Assembly (NCBI RefSeq): GCF_019112545.1
Contig: NW_025064892.1
Coordinates: forward strand, 1,282,401 to 1,346,400
Length of the DNA: 64,000 nucleotides
From: Guyanagaster necrorhizus
Lineage: Eukaryota > Basidiomycota > Agaricomycetes > Agaricales > Physalacriaceae
Direction: 5' to 3'
The stretch's first letter is position 1; each line of letters opens with the position of its first letter. The position numbers and the translations under genes were made by a program. This document shows positions 24,431 through 35,435 of this stretch, one piece after another. The notes below the pieces were generated by a model. It saw nothing but the letters and a program-made list of their open reading frames with translations. It was not told where the DNA came from and searched no databases.

Positions 24431-24647
24431 AAGGGCCAGTCCAGCGGACGCGATCGACTCGTGGCTGTAGAACCGATTTTTCGAATTTGTGCGTCACTTT
24501 TACTTGTCAAGAAATCGCACAACAGGCTCATCAATCCATTACGTTTGTAGTCCCAGTACCGTTCTCGACAGTAGCTGGTCATTGTCAGCTCGTTCGCCGC
24601 TATCCCTGATGTTCTGGTCACTCCGTTTGACCAATGCTGTGATATTC

Positions 24648-25170
24648 CAATGTTCAAACAGGTCATTCAGCTGGGGTCTGTCAGTTACATCAATCCTCTC
24701 ACCAGGAAGTTTGTCATACTGTTCAACATCATTGATCCCGCATAATCAACCGACCAACGAATCAAATCCATCACTTCTCTCCTTGAAGGGGGAGTGATCA
24801 AACTGGTCTGCGACCTGAAATTTTCTTCCTTCCCGGACTGGGAACGAGAATATACATTATTCCACATCGGAACATTACTAGGAGCTTGGATTGAGTTGAG
24901 ATACGTCCGTGTTTTCTGGCTTCAAATGCTTTCGGTGTATAGCATTCCTGTGGAATGCAGCAGGTATCAATCGCTCTGCCTCGTTGTAGGTCGAGTGTTT
25001 GCCAGAGAACCTTTTGGAACCAATTTTGAATCTTGGTTTCTCGAGCACAAACAGATCATGGTGTTTGGAGATGACCATCCTTATATTCGATGGCGTTTGG
25101 ACCTTGGTAAGTTCACATCTATGAGTTCTGACAGCTGAGACTTCATTTTTCACCAGTGACAACTACCATC
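24648..25170 (+). pseudogene. Relic of the unnamed multicopy family, copy C
   Basis: Starts PMFKQVIQLGSVSYINPLTR and FVILFNIIDPA (copy A: PVFEQVIPLGSVGYI, FIIFFNAIDPAS). A stop follows DPA, then ITSLLEGGVIKLVCDLKFSS, HIGTLLGAWIELRY and, after degraded sequence, FLEHKQIMVFGDDHPYIRW. A GTAAG-type donor follows at 25108. Stops inside otherwise conserved text show it is a pseudogene. It directly follows the amine oxidase relic, so two dead genes lie side by side. Confidence 0.5.
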
Positions 25171-26412
25171 GACTCTTCTCAGTATGCTTGGTTGACCCGC
25201 CTGTATTACCAACCAGCGGAACATTATCGACAGGAACAACGTATAAAATGCAATGTTTTCTTCTCCAATTGCGTCCACCACCAATACAAGCATTCTTTCT
25301 CAGTTCCATTTTCGCGTCAACCCCCGAGCTTATCTCAGTCCTGGAAACCATTGGGGACATTTCACGAACAAGGATACGAAAGCCCGCGACTCTTAATCAC
25401 CTGAAACCACATATCTACGGTTGGTCAGTCGCCAAAGACTGTAGAGATGTATCGTCAGTCTCTCGTACTAATGGACGACCCAAGAGTTTGAGGTAACGAA
25501 CCTAGTCTCAATATAATAATCGGACTTCGTCGACTACGAGGATGGTAAGACAGAATGGGATGATGTCCACTCCCTTTTCTAGCGAATGTGGATTTGTCTA
25601 GTAATTTCTCACTTTAGCCTCCCAAATTCACTCCATCTTACGGAACACGGTATGTGTGTGACTTGGATGCTCCAACTAAAGTTGCGCTTGCCACCGGTAA
25701 AACTCGAACTTCCAGTATCAGATCGAGTTCGACCCGCACTGGTACGCGTCAGTGGCGTTTCGCGCCACCAACACGTTCTTTTCTCCTGTTCCCGCTTTTC
25801 AGGGTCTTGCTCTGATGTTCCTTTAAGGTGCTACCGGGAAGCTTAATCTCCCGACGCCTTCACGACCGTCTGGCCGAATATGGTCCTGGAAGCATCGTCT
25901 GACGTCCGTAGAATGGCAGCATAGTGTCTCTCGATAGTGTTTCCGCTGCGGGAATATACTTAACCCGGTCCTGCCAGTACGCTCATCCGCTGTCAGTCCT
26001 TCTGATCTTCTTCGCAGTTCAAGTGCGTTCGGACGGTGCCGCTAGCACGACCGCAGCCATTACGAGATTTTCCACTTCTTCCTGTCATGGCGGCTTCTTA
26101 CATCTGTTGTTCGACATTTCGTTGAATTCGAATTTGAAGATGCCCGGTCTTCTTAAGGAAGGTTTTGCTACTCTTTATGTCCAAGATGATTGCTCGTTGC
26201 CGATAAAATTTTTGAGCGCCCTCAAGGCGCTACTCCTTCGTCTTAGAGAAACTTGGGCTATAAAGGCTTATTTCCGTGTTTACGGACATCCTTAGCATGG
26301 ACGATTCTCTCTGCACGAACTCATGATGCCGGTCTATCAAAATATAATAATTGGCTGCCGAGGACCTAGAACTATAAGACGAACGTAACGAATACAACAC
26401 CTGCTATGGAAC
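25171..26412. other. Degraded coding-like sequence, unidentified
   Basis: May continue copy C (TTTIDSSQYAWLTRLYYQP after the intron). Other scraps are FDPHWYASVAFRATNTFFSP near 25730 and MPGLLKEGFATLYVQDD near 26141. None could be assigned. Confidence 0.3.
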
Positions 26413-27347
26413 TTAGTCATAGAATACCAATGCTCTGAGCTCAATTGATTGTCTGAGCGGTGCCCCTTCCGGCGTCGTAGGATCCGCGAAGCCTGTATGA
26501 GGTGTGAAGAGGGCTACGCTTCCGTCCCGAACAGAATCGAAACTAATATTCAAGTTTATTAGTGAGTCTTCTTTCAGCATATATGACAAGGCACGAACCA
26601 CTTGATAAGAACAAACTCGTCAGGCCTCACATCCTTGAAATACCCCCACTTCTGGCGCTCATTGTATTTAATACCATAGGTCTCCCCCTCCATGTGAGGG
26701 TATTTTAAAGCAACTGGCTCGACATCTTTCTCTGGATCGACACTCGAGAAATGACACAGCGCTAGTGGCCAGTCGATGGCGGCGTTCTGAATTGGTCGCC
26801 AAAGATTGATGATCTGGAATCGCTTGGACAACAGTTTAGGGACGTCCTCCGGTGGAAGATGGCGATGAACACGAGCAGCGGCCGACTTGGGAGTTTGGTC
26901 GACATGGGTGCTGGCGACTGGCTGTCGCTTCTCTGGCGTATCCTCAGTTTCTTCTGGACGGCGCCGGCGTATGGCTGATCATGTATTATGTTAGTGACAT
27001 ACCGTAAATGGTCACGATATAGACTTACTATGGTCGAATAGGACAACTCTGCTCGCACCCGTCAACTCTTTTATAGCCGCAATGCTCTCCTCGTAGTAAC
27101 CTTCAACCTGCACCTCTCCGTCCTTGATAAACTGGGTAGGCCGATCGGAGAAAAGCTGGAATCCGGCAGTGTCAAGGGTTATCGAATCCTGCTTTTCCCT
27201 GTAATTCTCAATGTGTATAGCCTTTTGTCCCAGGGAGTAATTCCTATCTCGCGTTCCGCGAGACTGAGCATTAATGGCAAAGTATGCTCGTTCGCCGTTA
27301 GGAGGCGGTTGCATGAAAAAGAGATCGGCTGTTACACCAGAAGACAT
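26413..27347 (-). CDS. CmcJ/AsaB-like oxidoreductase or methyltransferase family protein, copy 1
   Basis: Member of the fungal CmcJ/NvfI/AsaB family (annotated as GA4 desaturase-like, CmcJ-like methyltransferase, or hydroxylase/desaturase). Three exons: MSSGVTADLFFMQPPPNGE, ITLDTAGFQLFSDRPTQF and VVLFDHT; then TIRRRRPEETED, the family motif ASTHVDQTP followed by RVHRHLPPEDVP, RFQIINLWRPI, DWPLALCHFSSVDPEKDV and DEFVLIKC; then FDSVRDGSVALFTPHTGF and the terminal IELRALVFYD. The HVDQ and H-TGF histidines are the likely metal ligands known from the family. Introns split ACC of DHT and TGT of LIKC; the second copy at 44.7 kb is split at the same places. Such enzymes often sit in secondary metabolite clusters. 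No lesions. Confidence 0.88.
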
Positions 27348-27388
27348 GATGATGAGTTATACTGAAGACCGTTACACAAGAGCAGTGG

Positions 27389-27396
27389 TTATATAT
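27389..27396 (-). promoter_or_regulatory. TATA box of CmcJ-like copy 1
   Basis: ATATATAA on the minus strand, about 42 bases upstream of the start codon at 27347. Copy 2 has its TATA box at a matching distance. Confidence 0.5.
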
Positions 27397-28089
27397 CCTC
27401 TGGCGTGAGTATTACTACTGTATGAGCTGACAAAGGGTGCACCCACATAAGTACGCAATTTCACCAAAAGGTTGCGTGTTGTGCGTTGCCGCGGTCATGT
27501 GAACGGTCTCGCCGCAGGATGACAAAGAAAGAAGTCGCAGAACCGTGAAAAGTGAAAGACCAACTCAATTTATCTACGATTTCTAAGACGTGATGTAGAG
27601 TTAGTCACCGGGATGCTCGGATATAATTACTAAGGCCGCCTGGATAGTCAGCCACCAAAGGTTGCTCAATGACACTAAGCAATTGCTGGCCGTCGTAAGT
27701 TCGCCAAGGGTTTGCTGGGTGATGTCAGAGCGAGAATCACGAACAGGAGAAGCTTGGTTAAGGCGGTGCCAACCGAAGATAGAAACATTGGGGTAAAGCC
27801 TTCATGTTATTACAGAACATTCAATAAACAATCTACACTGTAGATAAAGGTGACGCAGAGGAGGGTCCGACAACATAATCATAACATAGTTAAGGGAGTT
27901 AAAAGTTGGTTAAATAAAAGAAACGAATGATAGCTAATGTCACCATTACAATAATAGTCCTTCGTTAAAGCCCAGGTCGGATTAATTATAACTCTGATGA
28001 ATCCAAGTCATCATAGATGGGACAGAGATCATCCCATGCAGCTATTTCAACGAAGGCGTGTTAGTAAGTGTCGACGGCTCCAAATAAAA
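27397..28089. other. Intergenic between CmcJ-like copy 1 and laccase
   Basis: Upstream region of the CmcJ-like gene and 3' flank of the laccase. No gene recognised. Confidence 0.5.
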
Positions 28090-30544
28090 TCACAAACTGG
28101 ATGGAGTAATGGTTGAATTCCAGTCACCGTCATCTTCTGCAAAAACGATGGAGAAGCCACTGAATATCCCATGAGCATGATTCATCCCGCTATTGAATGC
28201 GAACTTACAGTGCCAAGTGCCAGTCAATGTGACTATAAACAGTAGATCAGTACAAAGTAGGTGACCCAGACCTGGCGACGTACCAATGAAGGATCCAGGG
28301 TCCGGGGTTGTCAGTCGTCCAGCGGATAGTGACATTATCGCCAGCTGCGCCAAGACTGACAACGTCGCGACGAACAGGATTATCGTAGTTGTACGTGTCG
28401 CTTCCTGCAGAACGAACAACATCGAAGTTATGCTGTCGACAAATGAACCATCAGAGATCTGCTATGTGTCACTTAAGAAACTGGATCTTACACCGTGAAG
28501 GTGGAGGGGATGCTAGATTTAACGTTAGTTTCTGGATTTTCTGTACGACGAACTTTCAAGACTCACTGGTCCGCCGGCAACACCAGCAGGAACCGAGAGC
28601 TCAATGCTTGAGTCCTTTGGCAAGTAATAGATCGAGCCATTAGGGAGAAGGCTTGATACATCTTCAGCACCACTCAAGATCTGAAGCAACACAGGCACAG
28701 TTGGTGGTACATATTCTACGCCGTTGACGGTGAATGTGAAGTCGGATGTCTGCGAAATGAGTTTGAGTACTGTTCTACCGAAGGTACCGTTGAACAACAT
28801 ACGAATGCCACAGCCAAGTTGATCGCATCGTCGACACCTCCAGCGGTAGCAGTACCCGGCTAAAAATTGTGTCAGATGACATTGCAAGTGAGCTCAGCCA
28901 GCAGAAAACTGACCACGCCAGGGTCTAGCGGCTATTATTCGGATGGGTGTGAGCCTTTCATCCAGTTGACGGCGGAGAAATAGGTACATACAACAATGCT
29001 TGTCTCAACAAGAGCGTTCGTGCTTGTAACTGTAGCAGCCGCGGGATTCGTCTCGTTGGCTCCGTTATAGCGCAAAATAGCCGAGTTGATGTTCAAATCA
29101 AATCCAGTGGTTCCTACATCGGGGTCGAAGAGGATCCCTGGGAAGCGAAATCAGTAAGTAGCTAAAGAAGACACATAGTTCATACAATAATTGTCGACGG
29201 CCTGATCTGCGGTCAGCTGTGAATAAAAAGATCAGTCATGTCGCATCGTCGTATTGACTCAGAAACGAAACTTACAACGAACGAGTAGCGCTGACCTATA
29301 TCAGACATTAAAATTAGCCTTTGTCGTAATATCTGATAGAAAACAACGGACCGGCAAAAATCTGAATCTCGTCAACTGTGTATGCTTCGACATTAACACC
29401 ATCAACTTCGATTACGGTCCTAACCATAAGTCAGCAACAATCATCGTGTCCCGGGAACAAATGGATTCACATATTATGGTCCTGGATTTGGAAAACAAAG
29501 TTCGAATCGCAAGCCATGTTAATCAAACGGAACCGGTATCTGAGAGAAAGCGTCAGAGAGGAAAAGCAAGTTGTTACAACCAAAGCATACCGTGTACCAG
29601 ATTCCACTGTGACTACTGAAAGAGAGCCAGTTCCATCTTCATAATAACTAACCGTTCTTCGTTAAAGATGCACAAAAGTGGCTTGAACGGTGCACTTACA
29701 TTCCCTCTCCGTTCAAAAGACTCGAATCGGGGGTACTGAGAACTGCTAAATACCAAGTCACAGCGAAGGAGAGTAAATGAAACATACGGGAGGGTCAAGG
29801 TCTCTGCGAAGGAGTGATACCAATCAAACAGACTAAGCACAGTAGTCTCTGGAATGTTTCGTACACAATGTTAATTAACCACACTTGAATGACTGCAGAT
29901 TGACTGACCATTGTCAACATCGTACAGCGATGCGTGAGGATCGTCGTCGTCATAGATGATGAGGGGTCCACGAACACCGTCGCAGTATTGCGTAGCTGGT
30001 ACCAAGTCAGGTCTGTAGTTTCTGAAAGAGTCAGGGGGACTCACACAGATGAGAATGATACCAAAATGTACCAGCTTGGCCGGTTGTTGGAAAACTGTAC
30101 AAAAATGAATCCCCTGAGGCAACAGGACATTGCGATACAAAGGCGACGCCGTCTGCCCAGGTCGTATTCGTCTGGAAGATGCCGTGCCAATGCTATAAGA
30201 CACGCGTCAAAAAATGTCAGAGTAAGAGCACTGAAGGCATACAATCGTTGTGGTTTTGAGCATATCATCATTATCCAAATCGTTGACCACATTTATTTCA
30301 AGTGTGTCTCCCTGGAAGTGTAAACGTTAGATGAGGAAGGAGGGTAAAGTTGAACGTGATTTACCGTAGTTGCGGTAATTAACTCCCCGACAACCGATCC
30401 TCCCGCCAAAGAAGCGGTTCGATTGTAACCATCCGGAGAGACGACGGCGGCAGAAATGGTTAGGTCACCAGAGGTGTTGATAGTCGCGAGAGTCGCGACA
30501 AAATGTAGAGCCAAAGTAACAAGTGTTGCAAAGGATTGATGCAT
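28090..30544 (-). CDS. Laccase (multicopper oxidase)
   Basis: Secreted copper enzyme that oxidises phenols and reduces O2 to water; roles include lignin modification, pigment and detoxification. Start at 30544 gives a signal peptide ([20 protein letters not shown]). Many exons join to show all four copper regions: TIHWHGIFQ, FWYHSHL followed by [32 protein letters not shown], and [20 protein letters not shown]. The third motif has Leu where HPFHLHGH is usual. The residue ten after the copper-binding Cys is Phe, the class linked to high redox potential. [10 protein letters not shown] and [14 protein letters not shown] are also typical. More than ten short introns are needed. TATA box upstream at 30639. 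It ends TITPSSL at 28090. Confidence 0.92.
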
Positions 30545-30638
30545 GACGAGAAAGAAATGAGGGGAAAGGTAGATATTGACTGAGTGCCACTATAACACAA
30601 GCCTGAGTAGTAATGAATTGAGGGCGGCTCCTTCTCCG

Positions 30639-30645
30639 TTTTATA
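30639..30645 (-). promoter_or_regulatory. TATA box of the laccase gene
   Basis: TATAAAA on the minus strand, about 95 bases upstream of the start codon. Confidence 0.55.
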
Positions 30646-32513
30646 CAGCGACATGGATGCCGACATTCGTGCAGTGCAATTTGTTGGCGATTCACAGAAG
30701 GCGAACGTCGGAAGACCTAGACGGCTTTGTCTGATCTAGGAAAAGGCACACCATGTGGCAGGAAAGACGTACTTCGCTGGGACACCGGTAGATAATTTCA
30801 TGATCCAAACCTTGATCAGATCCGATGGCACCCTGTGAAAATAACACCTTGTGAAAATGACACCGCTTGAGTGAACATCAAAGCAGTCACGGCGCGGCCA
30901 AAATGCTGCGCGCAGAATTCATTCTCTAAGAGCTGTCATAAATGGACGGCACTCCAAAGGTGACGTCGGAGGTACAGCTAAGGTGACGTACACTATCCAA
31001 GATACGGAGAACTGCGCTTCCCGCATATCTTTGCTAGAGGTCCATATGGAGAAGTTAAATTGAATACTCTTCGCCAATAAAGAAGAAAATAGCTCACCTA
31101 GGTCATGACGGGTGTAGTACCTGAGATGATACCGGTGGGCGCATTCCTGTAACATCAAAGGGGGGGCGCTTTCTGACTCCGATAATTGCTCAACCAAAGT
31201 GCTGCGCAGGCGTAAGTCGCTCTCTCGAACCACTGAATGTTTTGAACGTTTGAGTTAATTATAGAAATCTACGCAGCAGGTGTAGGCATCAAAGTTTTTT
31301 TTTTCTCCGTGTAGGTTTCTGGCGCTAACATCAGAATTTTCTGAGAAAATTCCAACCGTCGTTTACAGAGCTTTCCTGCACAGAAAACGAATCGGAAGAG
31401 GACTAGTCAGTCCAATGATCCATTGATCGCACAACTGTTTCACGTACATGCAGAGCAGGGAAGGTTGTACTATAAACTCGTTCAGAGATCCGAAAGCCGG
31501 TCTAAAACCTTATTTGGGCAAGAGATTTCGAACCATCGCGATGATCCTTTGACCAGATAGTATGTATGGTCGATGCACACAATACCAATCAGAGGGCGGA
31601 AGTTCCTTACCGAGATAAGGATGGTCCCTCCAAGGACCGCGAAGAAAACGGCGCCGTTCTAACTTCCAGGTAACTGCGGTTATATGAGTCATTTGAATAT
31701 AGAATCCAGGTCTTGGTGGAGTGAGAGCGTGAAAGCAAGTTTACCACAGAAACAGAGGTTCGCCTCGAAACGATATGATAAGCGATATTCACTCATCCGG
31801 ATTATTGAAGCCGGCGGGACAGGCGGGCGACGCTGCTCGTGAGAGTCACCTCAAAGCACAGTCGTAAAGCCGAGGATCGTTGTAGAGAGCAAACGAGGCG
31901 CTTGCAATTGGCCCAGAACTCGTTACGTAAATTTCACAGAGTACCCACTGTTGCATTGTGGTTCTGAACATGGGCATGCAGACCCTATAACCGTTAACCT
32001 TCTTCAGTCTTATATTTCCAGAAACTAGACCCAGAGGTCACCCAATGGACCTCAAGTTTCCAGCACCAATTTGATCTGCAGACCATGTTACGAAAAGTGA
32101 ATGTCTTATAAGCATTCTTCGACATCAATTTAATGCGTTACGATACATACCACACTTCAAAGGTATCGTGACGACCTTCAAGGCCTGCATGTGATGTGGC
32201 GGCCGCGGGTATCCCTCAGAAAACGTATACTTCCATGGGCCAATGAGACGCTGATGCGAGAATCGAGAATAAGTTCTTCAGTCGAGCCACAATGCCAGAA
32301 TCCTCGAAATATTCACAGGCTGCGGAACTATCTTTGACTTTAGGCTTGATTTGAGATGCATCTCAGACGAGTGAATTGTGCTGAAATCATTGCGGCGTAG
32401 TAGCCTCTTAGGTTCCATTGGCAGGATTTCGGCCTGGTTCAATTACTTTTGTCCATGAACATCTTGTTCAGATATGCGAGTACCTACTCAAATACATAAA
32501 AGACTCAGGTTCG
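30646..32513. other. Long intergenic region, no recognised gene
   Basis: About 1.9 kb between laccase and P450. Small open frames exist on the minus strand (30919-31233, 31510-31792) but none carries a recognisable motif. A 19-base palindrome, GAATTTTCTGAGAAAATTC, lies at 31334-31352. It is most likely the laccase upstream region, with the 3' end of the P450 gene on its right. Confidence 0.45.
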
Positions 32514-35112
32514 TTAAACCTCGTCAACAGCGCTGACAGTAGACGCCGTCATATCGATCCATAAGCCGCCCTAAGAAAGGTATTCCGCAAGTTAGGAATC
32601 AAGTCCCGAGAGAGACAAGAAGAAACTCACATAGCTGTATAGCGTCAGGTGGGTTTTGAGCATGACCTTCTCTCTCGCCTTCGTGCCGCTTTCATCTTTC
32701 CAACTTGCAGGCGGCCGGCATTCTGCAGGTTGCGCTTCCGTGTTCAATCTGATCTCGGCGAAACTCTGGAGTAGTCGCACGAGGAAGAATGATATTTCAT
32801 GGTAAGCAAACTAGGGAGATAATGAGAAGTAATTTAGAAAAGAAGGACGGCCCACATACCTGTTGACCTAGACATATTCGCGGACCAGCATTGAATGGCA
32901 GAAATATAAATGGATTTCCAGTTAAATATTTTTGCACTCTATCGTCTAGGAATCGGTCCGGATCAAACGAATGGGCATCAAGACCCCAAAGGTCTTCACG
33001 ACGATGCATCAAAAACACGCTATAGACGATCCTAACAAGACATCAGGTCGAGTAAGTGACAGTATGGAAACTTTGGGCGCACCTCGCTTTGGGAGGTATG
33101 TAATAGTCCTGACCGCCAGGAGTCTTACGACGCCAAACGGCGCCATTTTTGCAAGCTCTAACCTCGACATCAGTTTCAGCCCAAGAAAGGAAACATAACA
33201 AGTGCCCAAACTTGCCTAGCATTCAATGGTCTGTCGATTTCGATTCAGCAACAAGTCGTCAATCTAGAGTTAGTTTCACTTACACCGGTGGGTATAAGCG
33301 CAGTGTTTCTGCCAAACAGGGCGTCATTATGCCTGATATATTTGATCCACTCCCGGGAATTCTCACGCACCATTAATCACAGCACGGAGATACCTCATGT
33401 CCCGAAAATCGTTGTAGGTGGGTCTGTTCGTCATGCCTACCTTTTCGAGGATTTCGTTGCGAAGACGACGAAGGACATCAGGATGCTGCGAAAGCATGTA
33501 CACAACAAACGTCAAAGTGGCAGCAGTCTAAGAGCGCATGGACATCAGAGGAGGCGCTGGACGGACAGATCAGTACTAACAGTATCACGGCCGGCAACAC
33601 CAAGATTCATGATCTCGTCTCGAAGAACATTCTGGTCTAATCCACATATTAGATTCATATCATTCTACGGAACGAAAAACTTGCCGTCTGTGTAACAAAC
33701 CAGGTGATCCAGTAAAGTCTCACCCTCCTGTACTTCCCTGGTCCTACCCGCTGCGATCTGTTCTTTACCTGCACCGTCTGCCGCCTTCGCGAGTATAGGA
33801 TCCAAAAACTTTCTCACAGCGATCATCTTCGCTTTTGTCTTGTCGGTCCAGAATTCAAAAAGCGGCCAGTAACCAGCGAAGCGCGTACGAAGCGCAGTCT
33901 CCAGCTGTGCCTCTCCAAAAGCACGCGCGAACTCATCACTGGCGGACTCCGAGTCAGACTGGGACAGTGGAGCGAAGAACGGGTACGGCAAGGATGCGGA
34001 AAGGGACCGTACGTCCTTCCCGAACAAAAATTCCGTGGCCGAATCAAGCGTGAATCGGCCCACAAGATCCTGGAAATCAACAGGGTACCCTTGCTTGAAG
34101 CGGGCCTTCATGAGCTTGAGCGCATCATCAGCGTGCCTGTCAAAAATATCAAAATGACTGATTTTGTCCTTGCTGAAGAACGGCCGCGTCATAGATCGGT
34201 GGAACCTGTCCGGGTGGGACCGTCAATTCTTTGTGTGGGCGGCGAAGATACGGCTTACTTCCACATATCGCCTAAAGGAAATCGAACCCGAATTAATTAA
34301 GACTATACAGTGTGACTGCGCTCACCGTCGGAGGCAAAAACGCCAGTTCCTAACAATGAATGAAAATTATCGCACAGCGTAGGTCCTGGAATAGAACACA
34401 GGTTTGTCTGGGTCAGGCGCTTCTTGGCTATACATTCGGTACCGCTTACCTTTCTCGAACTAGGCACAAACGTCAGCCAATTAATTAACACGAATAGTTG
34501 TTGACACAAGGAACATACTTCATCAAACTGCGTGGCGAGGATCGCCTAGTAAAATATTGGTATCGCGCATTAAGCAAATATCCCGCAATCAAGGTACCTT
34601 TAGATAATCTGGCTCTGTCGTGAAGATCTATAACAGAACTTGAACAACGTGCACAGCCCAAGTATGTAGGAGACTAACCCGATCCTTGAAGAGAATTCTC
34701 ATGTTGACCGTGTTCCCAACACGGCTGAAAATGTCGCTCAACCCGTCCCCTTTATACGAACGTATTAAGTGCATTTCACGAGCAAGCTAAAAGAGTTGGA
34801 CTCACCAGGATAACCTGTTTTTAACGCCTTGATCAAAGATAGCAACGATAACACGCCACCCAGGCTTGGATCGCCAGTCCTTGGAGGTATAACCGCTCCA
34901 AGTTTCTTTGCAGTTCGTCTGTTGATAAAATCCATGTATTGGACCTGAATTGTAAGGCCCAAAGGGAAGCTAAGCGCATAAGAGATGACGCGGGCCCATC
35001 TAGGTAACGCTACTTCGAAGACGGTGAAAAGGGTGTACACCACTCCGGGAGGAAATAAAAGGTAAGGCAAACACTGAGTGAGATAGGTGATACCTGGTGG
35101 GAAGTTGGCCAT
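32514..35112 (-). CDS. Cytochrome P450, CYP63-like
   Basis: Heme monooxygenase with an N-terminal membrane anchor ([19 protein letters not shown] and [14 protein letters not shown]). In order: [77 protein letters not shown], the I-helix [25 protein letters not shown] (ExxR), [10 protein letters not shown] and the heme loop [12 protein letters not shown], ending HLTLYSY then [13 protein letters not shown]. Order and wording match the white-rot CYP63 family, linked to oxidation of alkanes and xenobiotics. More than ten introns. Restoring the conserved P-L-N-A-R after ETLRLYPPV needs a 15-base microexon (33216-33230), between a GT-AG intron (33231-33283) and a GC-AG intron (33158-33215). With these the gene is intact. 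Confidence 0.92.
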
Positions 35113-35435
35113 CGCAACGAGTTTGTGGCTTATACCAACGAGAGCTTCCCTTTAAGTACGTTGCAGGTAAATGAATTTTCAACACGAGGCAGCCCCAATG
35201 CATTTCACACGGAGCCAAAGCATGCTTCCAAAGAGTTCCAAGGTTTGCTAGAATGTATAGTACCATGACACTACATGCAAAACTATCTGTAGGCACCGAG
35301 CAGAGAGAATTTATTAGACCATTTTGAACTTCTGAAACGGTGTATATGACACTCACAGAATGAAGGCACGGGAGTTACTCAATGGGGTGAAATCGAATGT
35401 AAGAGCCCCGAGCAGACGAGAACACAGAAAGTGGA
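35113..35435. other. P450 upstream region
   Basis: Between the P450 start and the end of the cyclin C gene; both genes read leftwards. No separate gene seen. Confidence 0.5.

Noticed and set aside
33009..33300. Apparent stop codon making the P450 a pseudogene
   Set aside because: A 15-base microexon with one GT-AG and one GC-AG intron restores the conserved residues and the frame.
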